Origin: Nostoc linckia NIES-25
GTDB lineage: Bacteria > Cyanobacteriota > Cyanobacteriia > Cyanobacteriales > Nostocaceae
Direction: 5' to 3'
DNA: 64,000 nucleotides
Assembly: GCF_002368035.1 (NCBI RefSeq)
Contig: NZ_AP018222.1
Coordinates: forward strand, 2,568,471-2,632,470
Positions 1-8,237 of this stretch are shown here, in pieces (position 1 is the stretch's first letter; each line of letters opens with the position of its first letter). The notes under the pieces are model-generated. The model saw only the letters and a list, made by a program, of their open reading frames with translations, was not told where the DNA came from and did not search any database. The position numbers and the translations under genes were made by a program.

Positions 1-2
1 AC

Positions 3-1376
3 ACTGAATTATCTAACATTAGCGAGATTATTCAACATCAGCGAGAGTTTTTTCAAACGGGCAAAACTAAAGATATAAATTTTCGCATTGAGCAACTGCA
101 AAAACTCAAGCAAGCAATCATTGAACACGAACAAGAAATAATCGAGGCACTACAAGCAGATTTATATAAACCAGTAGTAGAGACTTATCTAACAGAAATT
201 GCCGTAATTAAGGAAATTGATTATGCTATCAAACACATCAAAACTTGGACAAAGCCCAAAAAAGCACCGGTTTCCTTAGAGTTTTTTTCATATTCAGCCC
301 GCATTTATCCAGAACCAGTGGGAGTTGTCTTAATTATCAGTCCTTGGAACTATCCATTTCAGTTAGCAATTTCACCCTTAGTAGGTGCGATCGCCGCAGG
401 AAATTGTGCAATTATTAAACCTTCAGAAATTGCTTCCCACACTTCCGGTATTGTCGCTAAAATTATTACCAAATATTTCCAAAAAGCTTATATTGCAGTA
501 GTCGAAGGGGGCGTAGAAGCCAGTCAAAAACTACTAGCAGAAAAATTTGACCATATCTTTTTTACTGGTGGTACAGCCGTCGGCAAAATTGTCATGGAAG
601 CAGCTGCAAAACATCTCACGCCAGTTACTTTAGAATTGGGCGGCAAAAGTCCTTGTATAGTCGATACTGACATTAATGTTGAACACACTGCCAGACGAAT
701 TACTTGGGGCAAATTTATTAATGCTGGACAAACTTGTATCGCTCCCGACTATCTTTTAGTGGATAAAAAAATCAAAAAAGATTTAATAGATAGTCTGGAA
801 AAAAGCCTAAAAGAATTTTATGGCGACAATCCGGCAAACAGCCCTGATTATGCGAGGATTATTAGTCAAAAACACTTTGACAGATTGAGTAAGTTTCTTG
901 AAAATGGTGAAGTTATTATTGGTGGAGAAACTAAATCTTCAGAACGTTATATCGCCCCCACAATAATTGATAACGTTCCCTTAGAAGATTCTGTAATGCA
1001 GGAAGAAATTTTTGGGCCTATTTTGCCGATAATTGAATACAGCGATATTGCAGAAGCGATCGCCTTGATTAACTCTAGACCAAAACCCTTAGCATTATAC
1101 TTTTTTTCCCAAAATAAAAATCTGCAAAAGCGAGTTTTGCAGGAAACTTCATCAGGTGGAGTTTGTATCAACGATACAATCATGCATGTTGGAGTAACAT
1201 CTCTACCATTTGGCGGCGTAGGAGATAGCGGTATTGGCAATTATCACGGCAAAGCTAGTTTTGACACTTTTTCTCATCACAAAAGTGTATTGCAAAACTC
1301 TTTTTGGCTGGATTTAAAATGGCGGTATGCTCCCTATCATAACAAATTGCCCCTAATAAAGAAACTTTTAGGTTAA
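3..1376 (+). CDS. Aldehyde dehydrogenase (5' truncated by window edge)
   Basis: NAD(P)-dependent oxidation of an aldehyde to the acid. The reading frame is open to the first base of the window, so the true start lies upstream; an internal GTG at 318 is not the start because the conserved N-terminal helices lie before it. Visible motifs are the cofactor-binding stretch PWNYPF, FTGGTAVG, the general-base motif LELGGKSP and the nucleophile Cys in GQTC (visible codon 245). About 457 codons are present, close to the full length of class 3 type enzymes. The family resembles the cyanobacterial fatty-aldehyde dehydrogenases that feed fatty acids back from aldehydes; that substrate is inference. An STRR array follows the stop codon. 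Confidence 0.93.
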   Translation, partial: TELSNISEIIQHQREFFQTGKTKDINFRIEQLQKLKQAIIEHEQEIIEALQADLYKPVVETYLTEIAVIKEIDYAIKHIKTWTKPKKAPVSLEFFSYSARIYPEPVGVVLIISPWNYPFQLAISPLVGAIAAGNCAIIKPSEIASHTSGIVAKIITKYFQKAYIAVVEGGVEASQKLLAEKFDHIFFTGGTAVGKIVMEAAAKHLTPVTLELGGKSPCIVDTDINVEHTARRITWGKFINAGQTCIAPDYLLVDKKIKKDLIDSLEKSLKEFYGDNPANSPDYARIISQKHFDRLSKFLENGEVIIGGETKSSERYIAPTIIDNVPLEDSVMQEEIFGPILPIIEYSDIAEAIALINSRPKPLALYFFSQNKNLQKRVLQETSSGGVCINDTIMHVGVTSLPFGGVGDSGIGNYHGKASFDTFSHHKSVLQNSFWLDLKWRYAPYHNKLPLIKKLLG

Positions 1377-1518
1377 TAGTTAATAGTTAAAAGTTAGGAG
1401 TTAGGAGTGAGGAGTCAAAACTGAGGAATTATGAGTTATGAATAATAAGTTATGACTCTAATAAAGTTGTTAATTAAAAATTTTTAACTCTTAACTCCTA
1501 ACTCCTCACTCCTAACTC
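1377..1518. repeat. STRR array arranged as an inverted repeat
   Basis: Heptamer-based repeats (units like TTAGGAG and AGTTAAA) run after the aldehyde dehydrogenase stop, and their complements (TAACTCC units) run at 1485-1518. The two halves could fold into a long imperfect hairpin between two convergent genes, so it may act as a two-way terminator. Such arrays are typical of filamentous heterocystous cyanobacteria. Confidence 0.8.
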
Positions 1519-2124
1519 TTAAAACCCAAACGCGCTGCTATAACGCTCCTCTTTCCAAGGTTCGCCACGGCGGTGGTAGCCATTGCGCTCCCAAAAACCT
1601 AGTTCTTCACTGGTTAAAAACTCTAAACCATTAATCCACTTAGCACTTTTCCAAGCGTAGAGGTGAGGAACAACTAGCCGCATTGGCCCGCCATGTTCAG
1701 CTGGAAGATCTTCACCAAAAACTTTAAAGGCAAAGAAGTTTTCTTCCCGCATAAAGTCTTCCATAGAAATATTAGTAGTGTAGCCGCCATAGCAGTGTTC
1801 CATAATGTGCGCTACTTTAGGGTCTACCTCAATTAGACCCATAAAATCTGTTACTTTAATACCAGTCCATTTGACATCGAGTTTAGACCAGCGCGTTACA
1901 CAGTGGAAATCTGCTGTGAACTCATGTTGAGGTAGCGCCATAAAATCTGACCAATTAAAATTAGCCGATTTTGCTAAACCCCAAACTCGAAATTCCCATT
2001 CTTCAATACTAACTTGGGGAGTTGCGCCGTAAGTTAATACAGGGAAACCTTTGGCCAAATGTTGACCTGGAGGAACGCGTTCGTTGTCTTCTTTTCCTGG
2101 CTTCTGAAAAAATTTTCCTAGCAT
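1519..2124 (-). CDS. Molybdopterin-dependent oxidoreductase (sulfite oxidase / MsrP catalytic-subunit family)
   Basis: A 201-residue protein made almost entirely of the molybdopterin-binding fold. The Mo-ligating Cys is in DFHCVTRWS (about residue 74), followed by the family stretch KWTGIKV and, further on, EHGGPMRLVVPHLYAWKSAKW. It lacks a twin-arginine signal and the dimerisation domain of eukaryotic sulfite oxidase, so it is probably cytoplasmic. MsrP relatives reduce methionine sulfoxide; plant-type relatives oxidise sulfite. The sequence does not tell which substrate is used here. It is convergent with the aldehyde dehydrogenase. Confidence 0.88.
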   Translation of the reverse strand: MLGKFFQKPGKEDNERVPPGQHLAKGFPVLTYGATPQVSIEEWEFRVWGLAKSANFNWSDFMALPQHEFTADFHCVTRWSKLDVKWTGIKVTDFMGLIEVDPKVAHIMEHCYGGYTTNISMEDFMREENFFAFKVFGEDLPAEHGGPMRLVVPHLYAWKSAKWINGLEFLTSEELGFWERNGYHRRGEPWKEERYSSAFGF

Positions 2125-2707
2125 AATGGCAGAAAAATAAGTTTTCTCAAAATATTTGCAGACTTTTGTGCTGAGTTGTCAATAGCGCCAGATACTTTAC
2201 CCTTGAATTTGATTAGGGTAAAAAACATTTAAATTCCGTAGTTACTTTGTCTGGTTGTCTTTTTATTATTTGTCATTTGCCATTTGCTTCTCTTATAAAG
2301 TTTTGTACCTGTGGACAAGGGTGCCAGAAACTGGGGGAAACCGCAATCGCTACGAGGCAACCCAACGCACCTCCAAAATATTGCTACAGGCTTTGCACTT
2401 TCTCGTTCGTTATTTGCAAATGACAATGACTAATAACTAATGACAGTATTAACCAGAGAATCTATAACTTGGAAGCACATTAGCTTACTTAATCATTACT
2501 GATAAATGATAGGTAATGGGTAATGGATGTTCCCAATTACTCACTACCAATTTTCTAGATCCTAATAAGCTTGTGTAGAGTATCTATAAATTCATTATCC
2601 AATCAGGAAAGCTAAGAAAAAGCATTTATCCATTAGCGATCGATTTGAGCGGTAACTTTTGCCAATCAAATTTATCCATGCCGTTCGTGCTTTTCCTGAC
2701 TGGAAAA
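2125..2707. other. Intergenic region, no gene supported
   Basis: AT-rich spacer of 583 bases between two minus-strand genes. It holds scattered STRR-like text (TTGTCATTTG and ATGACTAATAACTAATGAC units near 2270-2290 and 2415-2445). Short open frames in both strands here look like random overlaps without conserved motifs. Confidence 0.6.
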
Positions 2708-2881
2708 TTATGATTCTTCTTCCTCTTCTTCAGCCGATGGATATACAAATGTAGAACGTCCGGTCAAAATAGATTTGCCCAGAGAGAGAGCTTTCTGAGC
2801 TTGGATGGCAGCTTTGTGCCTCCAAGTAGCTCGGCGTTTATCTCGTTTTGATTTGGAAGTTTTCTTCTTAGGAACAGCCAT
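2708..2881 (-). CDS. rpmF: 50S ribosomal protein L32
   Basis: Small basic protein of the large ribosomal subunit, 57 residues. The start is placed at the ATG at 2881 because the family begins MAVPKKKTSKSKRD; an upstream in-frame ATG at 2908 would add nine unconserved residues. The central segment RRATWRHKA is the L32 signature and the C terminus ends in a run of Glu and Ser, as is common in cyanobacteria. The zinc-binding Cys pairs of some L32 forms are absent, so this is the zinc-independent form. Confidence 0.95.
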   Translation of the reverse strand: MAVPKKKTSKSKRDKRRATWRHKAAIQAQKALSLGKSILTGRSTFVYPSAEEEEEES

Positions 2882-2995
2882 GTCAGCAGATATCGTGATT
2901 TTTGACAACCTTTTTATTTTAGGCCATTCACTGACGCCAAGGACGCCAATTTAGCCAAGAATTAAGTAAAGGCATGGGCCAAACAGGGTAAACAG

Positions 2996-3110
2996 GGTAT
3001 GGGGAAAGGGAAAGGGGTAAGGGGAAAAGGGAAAGGGGTAAGGGGAAAAGGGAAAGATTAAATTTATTCCTTTTCCCTTTACCCTTTAACCTTTTCCCCT
3101 GTCTCTCCCA
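2996..3110. repeat. Purine-rich heptamer-type repeat array with pyrimidine-rich complement
   Basis: Tandem GGGAAAGGG-like units occupy 3000-3056 and their complement (CCCTTTACCCTTT) lies at 3066-3105, so the array can fold on itself. It sits between rpmF and the next minus-strand gene. Similar G/A-rich text recurs at 13060-13135. Confidence 0.7.
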
Positions 3111-3125
3111 TTTCTTATTCCCTCA

Positions 3126-3572
3126 TCATTTTTCAAAGAACAGTAGCGATCGCGCGGTTTTGAAGTAAGTTGCCCAATTTTGAGCATCGGGACGGTTGCG
3201 CCATTCTGGGCGACTAACTTCTAATGTCAGGACTGGTGCGATCGCTCCATAACTTTGTACGGAGATAATGATTGAAACATCTGTCACTAAAATATCTTGA
3301 TCGAAGCTCCGCTGAGCAGCTGCTCTAGCGGCCGCTTCTGCTCGTCGCAGAATGGTTTCGTAGTTTTCTTCTGGCAGGCGATCGATCGCTAGGTCAACTC
3401 TAGCGGTGTAAGCTCGCACAACTTGAGGGGCGATCGCTTCGGTCAAAAACCACGTAGGGACAGTAGATATAAGCAAAAATGCTAAAGGAACTATCCGGAT
3501 TTTTCTGGCAATTTGGCTAATAACTGAAAAGGAAGCGATCGATGATGGTATGTGAGCAGAAATTTGGCTCAT
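3126..3572 (-). CDS. Hypothetical membrane-anchored protein
   Basis: A 148-residue protein with one likely membrane segment (about residues 27-49, IRIVPLAFLLISTVPTWFL) and a short cytoplasmic N terminus, leaving an outward-facing domain of about 95 residues. That domain has an Ala/Arg-rich helix (RRAEAAARAAAQRS) followed by predicted beta strands ending in RSLLFFEK. I do not recognise the family; it looks like a conserved cyanobacterial protein. The stop lies directly after the purine-rich repeat array. The codon use and HIP1 sites match the neighbours, so there is no sign of recent transfer. Confidence 0.7.
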   Translation of the reverse strand: MSQISAHIPSSIASFSVISQIARKIRIVPLAFLLISTVPTWFLTEAIAPQVVRAYTARVDLAIDRLPEENYETILRRAEAAARAAAQRSFDQDILVTDVSIIISVQSYGAIAPVLTLEVSRPEWRNRPDAQNWATYFKTARSLLFFEK

Positions 3573-3772
3573 GACCTTGTAGCTCCTAAATAACGATTTG
3601 TAATTGAAATTAGGTGAAAGTATTTTCCGGTCAATTAACGTAATAAAAATTACATTTTATCCTAAGATTCGATGAGAATCACCTAGACTAGAAAACATCA
3701 GGTTAGCTTTGTTTTTTGGACAAAGCCAACCGCAATTTTCAGACCAGCAAACAATAACCGACAAAGAGCGGG

Positions 3773-5656
3773 ATGGCAAATTACTGGGCGATCGCTATTG
3801 GCATCAATCAATATCAGTTATTTCAACCTTTAAGTTGTGCCCAAGCAGATGCTGAGGCATTAAAGGATATTTTGGTGACAGAGGCAGGTTTTGTCCCCGA
3901 ACATTGCCTGCTAATGACGGATACCTCACCACCAATCAAAGATAGATCCACCTATCCGACTAAAGAAAATATTTTGCTGCTGCTTGAGGATTTGGCCGCG
4001 ACATGTTGGCAACCACAAGACTATTTATGGTTATTTTTTAGCGGTTATGGGGTCAACTACAAAGGCAAAGATTACTTAATGCCAGCGGAGGGGAACCCCG
4101 AACTCGTGCCAGAGACGGGCATAGAATTGCGATCGCTAATGCAAAGTCTCCAACTGGCTGAAATGAATGTCTTGCTAATGCTTGATATTAACCGCGCTTT
4201 TGGCACCCAAGCAGATGCTCCCGTAGGTGAAGAAACCATAGAACTAGCTCAAGAATTAGAACTTGCGACAATTTTTTCTTGTCAACCAGAGCAGTTTTCC
4301 CATGAGAGTAGCGAACTAGGGCACGGATTTTTTACAGCAGCGTTGTTAGAAGCTTTGCGTTCTGGTAATGGCAACAACTTGGCAGATTTAGAAAGTTATC
4401 TGAGTCTTCTGGTGCCCAAATTATGCCAGCACCACTGGCGTCCCATCCAAAACCCTGCCATCATCATCCCATCAAGACCGCAAGTAATTTTACCAAAATT
4501 GGCAATAGGAAGCGATTTGGAATCAGAAGCGGTGATTTATCCTGAAGAATCCTTTGCCATTGCCCTAGCAGCACCCCCCCTGGGCGATCCCCCTCAAAAC
4601 CAGGGCAGATGGGGAGAAACAACTATTAACTCCAAAGTCCACAAGTCTAATCGCAAACTAAGCCAGCAGTCGGCTGCTAGCTTAGTTTCTCAGCCGCAAG
4701 CAAACATAAATCCACCACCAGAAACTTCCATAGGAATGAACGCCAAGGGAAGATTTATCCCTGACTCCTCCCAAGCCTACGTCTCTCAATTCCCACGAAA
4801 TCATTCAAACACGCCTTTGTGGAAACAGTTCATTTTGTGGGGTGGAGGCAGTTTACTGGTAGCAGGTTTAGTCGCGGTAGTTTTTCTGCGTAATCAAGAA
4901 ACTTTTAGAATCAAGGAAATATCCAGCAGAGCGCCCAATGCTACTACTAGTAGTCCCCAAGCGATCCAGAATTTACCAAATGACCCCTCGATAATTAGAA
5001 CCAGCCAACCAGTTAGACCAAAAAATCAATCTAGTGCCCAAACGGCCTTGAGTTTCGAGTCGCAAAAGCGCAATCAAGCAGTATTAGATCTGGCGAAAAT
5101 GTCGCTCCAAGAAACTCAGGCTAGCGATTTGAGTTTAGCGATCGCTACAGCTAGAAGAATTAAACCTGGTGAGCCATTGTACGAGCAAGCTCAGGAAAAT
5201 ATTAAAATTTGGAGCCGGATGATTTTAGATTTAGCAGAGGGTCGTGCCAAGCAAAGACAGTATGCTAGCGCTATTGCTGCCGCTCGATTGATCGCTAAAA
5301 ACGAGCCGCTTTATGCCAAAGCACAAGCGGCAATTAACTTATGGCGGCTAGAAGGCAAGCAGTATGTCAGTAATACAACTGTTTTAGATGCAGCTAACGC
5401 CTTAATTCAGCCCGGACAGGCATCTACTTACAATCGTGCGATCGAAGTTGCGAAAAAAGTACCATCTGGTGAACCAGGCTTCGATACCGCCCAAAAATCA
5501 ATCGATAAATGGAGTGAGAAAATTTTAGATCTCGCCAAGCGTCGCGCCGCCCAAGGAGAACTCAATACCGCGATTGAAACTGCTACTTTAGTCCCAGAGG
5601 AGACGGCTTCTTACGAAGACGCTCAGGATGCTATCCAAAAATGGCGAAAAAAATAA
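3773..5656 (+). CDS. Orthocaspase-like protein with both catalytic residues lost (pseudo-orthocaspase)
   Basis: Peptidase C14 fold (caspase family) in residues 1-230, then a low-complexity linker, one membrane segment (about 352-373, FILWGGGSLLVAGLVAVVFL) and a repetitive helical C terminus (about 425-627) with TPR-like units ending in W-rich helices. In active family members the His lies in FSGHG and the Cys in a D-x-C-x-S-G motif. Here the first reads FSGYG (Tyr92) and the second DINRAF (Asn140), so neither catalytic residue is present. The fold landmarks around them are intact, which points to retained binding or scaffold function and not a decaying gene. The topology puts the caspase fold in the cytoplasm and the repeats across the membrane. 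Confidence 0.87.
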   Translation: MANYWAIAIGINQYQLFQPLSCAQADAEALKDILVTEAGFVPEHCLLMTDTSPPIKDRSTYPTKENILLLLEDLAATCWQPQDYLWLFFSGYGVNYKGKDYLMPAEGNPELVPETGIELRSLMQSLQLAEMNVLLMLDINRAFGTQADAPVGEETIELAQELELATIFSCQPEQFSHESSELGHGFFTAALLEALRSGNGNNLADLESYLSLLVPKLCQHHWRPIQNPAIIIPSRPQVILPKLAIGSDLESEAVIYPEESFAIALAAPPLGDPPQNQGRWGETTINSKVHKSNRKLSQQSAASLVSQPQANINPPPETSIGMNAKGRFIPDSSQAYVSQFPRNHSNTPLWKQFILWGGGSLLVAGLVAVVFLRNQETFRIKEISSRAPNATTSSPQAIQNLPNDPSIIRTSQPVRPKNQSSAQTALSFESQKRNQAVLDLAKMSLQETQASDLSLAIATARRIKPGEPLYEQAQENIKIWSRMILDLAEGRAKQRQYASAIAAARLIAKNEPLYAKAQAAINLWRLEGKQYVSNTTVLDAANALIQPGQASTYNRAIEVAKKVPSGEPGFDTAQKSIDKWSEKILDLAKRRAAQGELNTAIETATLVPEETASYEDAQDAIQKWRKK

Positions 5657-5979
5657 TTAGGAGTTGAAAGTGAGGAGTTAGGAGTTAGGAGTTAAGAGTT
5701 GGGAGTTGGGAGTTAGGAGTTAAGAGTTAGGAGTTGGGAGTTAGGAGTTAAGAGTTGGGAGTTGGGAGTTAGGAGTTAAGAGTTGGCAGTTGGGAGTTAT
5801 AAGTTAGGAGTTAAGAGTTGGGAGTTATAAGTTATAAGTTAGGAGTTATAAGTTAAAAGTTAAGAGTTATAAGTTTTATTTTTAACTCTTGACTCCTAAC
5901 TAACTCTTAACTCCTCACTCCTCACTCCTAACTAACTCTTAACTCCTCACTCCTAACTCCTAACTAACTCCCCACTTAA
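5657..5979. repeat. Large STRR array, direct half plus inverted half
   Basis: About 320 bases made nearly only of heptamers of the TTAGGAG, TTAAGAG, TTGGGAG and TTATAAG type on the plus strand (5660-5870), followed by their complements (5880-5975). The array fills the gap between two convergent genes and can fold into a very long imperfect hairpin. No spacers or conserved 25-40 bp unit exist, so it is not CRISPR. Confidence 0.9.
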
Positions 5980-6357
5980 CTAACAGTACTGCGATACATC
6001 TTCGCCACATTCGTCGGCTAGATAACACAGCGCTCGGAAACGTAAACCAACCACCTCTTCATATAAGGGGTTAAGTTTACACATAGGCGGAATGTGAAAT
6101 AGTGTTTTGCCGAATAATTTTACATCTCGCTCAAAGGGACACTGAGATGGAATCATTTTACACAAACGATGAGCTAATTGGCGATCGCGGACTTGAATGC
6201 TATCTACCCGCTGCTTTAAAGGTTGAAGAACGTTCCAGTGGGGCTTGGAAACAGGACGGACTAGCTGGGTTACTCGATCTTCACTAGTCTCTGATTGATT
6301 GATTGAGACCCAGCTTGTCAAAAAAATATTTTTTGTGGTATTATCAAATACCTTCAT
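5980..6357 (-). CDS. Mo-dependent nitrogenase C-terminal-domain family protein
   Basis: A 125-residue protein whose C-terminal half carries the family core: IPSQCPFERDVKLFGK, then IPPMCKLNPLYEEVVGLRFRALCYLADECGEDVSQYC cut here into KLNPLYEEVVGLRF and RALCYLADECGED. Four to five Cys residues are conserved-looking and the protein ends on Cys. Family members are named for similarity to a region linked with Mo-nitrogenase in cyanobacteria, but a role in nitrogen fixation has not been shown for the small stand-alone versions, and I see no nif genes nearby. The N-terminal 45 residues are variable. The start at 6357 gives the usual short length. Confidence 0.8.
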   Translation of the reverse strand: MKVFDNTTKNIFLTSWVSINQSETSEDRVTQLVRPVSKPHWNVLQPLKQRVDSIQVRDRQLAHRLCKMIPSQCPFERDVKLFGKTLFHIPPMCKLNPLYEEVVGLRFRALCYLADECGEDVSQYC

Positions 6358-6850
6358 GGTTAATCCTCTGTATTATTGAGGCTGTTCACCTATCTGGTGA
6401 ATGTATACAACGTGGCAACGAACTTTCCGGAATATTCGTGTCCTGACTGCGATATAATGTAATACCCGATTGGCCACTTCAGTCAGAAACTGATTTATTA
6501 CTACGTTAAGTTAACCGCAATTTTCGCGGGATCGGTAGTGTAGTAATGTAATCTTGTTCGTAGCTTGACACAGTTTAAATTTTAATGAAGACATCCACCA
6601 TTGGGTAGGTTTTAGTTTAACATTTACAAAACTTAAAATTAAATGTTTTTGAAAGTATTTTTTGTAAGTGTAAATAACGGTAATACCCTGGTGGGGGTCT
6701 ATCCTCTGTGTATTTTCCCGCTCTTGGGTCTTTGTGTCCTGTTAATTGCTAGCTAAATGCGGTGGAACCAGAGAAAAATTTAGCTCAGGTTTCAGTACGA
6801 GGCTATCTGTAAGAAAGTCTGCTTAATTAAGATAATTAGGCTAATATTTA
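6358..6850. other. Divergent intergenic region
   Basis: 493 bases between divergent genes. A short perfect hairpin TTCACC-N5-GGTGAA lies at 6384-6400, close upstream of the minus-strand gene, and is a possible operator. AT-rich text with several TATAAT-like hexamers (for example 6452-6457) follows. No RNA gene is recognised. Confidence 0.5.
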
Positions 6851-8047
6851 GTGATTTTTCTGCAATTTGCTACCTATAGCGTCTTAGGGCTAACTTACCT
6901 GGGGTTAGCATTGGGTTACATTCCGGGCTTACGCATGAACCGTGCCACCATTGCTTTAGTCGGTTCTGCGTTTTTAATTGCTTTGGGTGTTCTAAATTTA
7001 CAGGAAGCATGGGAGGCTATCGATGCTAATACCATCGTGTTTCTGTTGAGCATGATGGTAGTGAACGCCAACTTGTCCTATGCAGGGTTTTTTCGGCGAT
7101 CGCTATCTGTAATACTGAGTGTGACTCGCAGTCCTTTAGGTTTGCTGATTGCTTTAACTTTTGGCAGCGGTATCCTTTCAGCCTTTTTTCTCAATGACAC
7201 CATAGCGCTGATTTTTACACCCTTAACCTTGAGTCTGACTCAAAGCTTGGGTTTAAATCCGATACCTTATCTACTAGCGATCGCTGGTGCAACTAATATA
7301 GGCTCGGTAGCTACCTTGAGCGGTAATCCTCAAAACATCCTGATAGGATCGTTTTCAGGCATCGGCTACCTAGATTTTCTACGTGTATTAGCTCCTGTTG
7401 CCCTTTTAGGCTTGATAGTTCAGGTAGGATTACTGTGGCTACTTTACCCAGATGTGCGCTCAATCAAACCTTGCCAAGTATTACCCACCACCAACCAACG
7501 TATTTTTAAACCTTTATTTAATAAAACATTAGTAATTACAGCTGGGTTGCTGATTGCATTTACTGTCGGCTTACCCTTAGCTGAGTCTGCTTTAGTTGCT
7601 GCTAGCTTGTTGCTAATCACTCGCCGGGTTAAACCCCAGCGGATTTTGCAAAAAGTGGATTGGAATCTGCTAGTAATGTTTTCTGGATTATTTATCTTGA
7701 CGCGAGTCACCCAGAAATTGAATTTACTCCAACCATTTACCCATGCTATTAACTCTGCTGGGAGTTTTTTGGGTGTAACTGTGGTTTTATCTAACTTAAT
7801 TTCTAATGTACCTGCCGTACTCCTACTCCATCCCCTGATTCCTCAGGGTGATACCCAGTATTGGCTATTACTGGCAGCCGGATCGACCTTGGCAGGTAAT
7901 TTAACTTTGTTTGGTTCAGTCGCGAACTTGATAGTTGTCGAAGCTGCTGCTGATTTAGGTTACAAGCTAACTTTTTGGGGACATCTCAGGTTTGGAGTAC
8001 CAGTCACACTGTGTACTCTACTTTTAACGTACCTCTGGGTTCATTGA
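6851..8047 (+). CDS. SLC13/ArsB-type anion permease
   Basis: Inner-membrane protein of 398 residues with about ten to eleven hydrophobic segments. Two family landmarks are visible in the halves: the first half has FFLNDTIALIFTPLTL and the stretch GATNIGSVATLSGNPQN, the second half SNLISNVPAVLLL and AAGSTLAGNLTLFGSVAN. These paired Asn/Gly/Thr hairpins are the substrate and cation sites of the ion-transporter superfamily. The substrate (dicarboxylate, arsenite, sulfate or Na+/H+) cannot be told from sequence. The start is GTG at 6851; the first conserved helix begins at once after it. Confidence 0.85.
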   Translation: MIFLQFATYSVLGLTYLGLALGYIPGLRMNRATIALVGSAFLIALGVLNLQEAWEAIDANTIVFLLSMMVVNANLSYAGFFRRSLSVILSVTRSPLGLLIALTFGSGILSAFFLNDTIALIFTPLTLSLTQSLGLNPIPYLLAIAGATNIGSVATLSGNPQNILIGSFSGIGYLDFLRVLAPVALLGLIVQVGLLWLLYPDVRSIKPCQVLPTTNQRIFKPLFNKTLVITAGLLIAFTVGLPLAESALVAASLLLITRRVKPQRILQKVDWNLLVMFSGLFILTRVTQKLNLLQPFTHAINSAGSFLGVTVVLSNLISNVPAVLLLHPLIPQGDTQYWLLLAAGSTLAGNLTLFGSVANLIVVEAAADLGYKLTFWGHLRFGVPVTLCTLLLTYLWVH

Positions 8048-8182
8048 GGATATGTAGCAACGCTTATCTGTGCCATCATCAAAATTGATGTACTCCTCAA
8101 GAGTACTAATTTTTACTGGTGTTTTAGCTATAGCGATCGCCTCGATACCGTCCAATGCTTTCTCTCTAAATCTCACACCAAA

Positions 8183-8229
8183 GCGCAAAGACGCTCCAAA
8201 AAACTTTGCGTCTCTGCGCCTCTGCGTGA
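8183..8229. terminator. Candidate two-way terminator hairpin
   Basis: Inverted repeat GCGCAAAGACGC (8183-8194) with GCGTCTCTGCGC (8218-8229), one mismatch, between the convergent permease and rnj genes, with T-rich text on the plus side (8232-8238). The stem is part of a widespread cyanobacterial 'TTTGCGTCTCTGCG' repeat, so a terminator role is inference. Confidence 0.4.
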
Positions 8230-8237
8230 AATTTTTA

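Noticed and set aside
2255..2440. Small frames on both strands before rpmF
   Set aside because: Repeat-like text, no ribosome site, and no domain.
5657..5979. Possible CRISPR array
   Set aside because: The period is about 7 bases with no unique spacers; it is a heptamer STRR.
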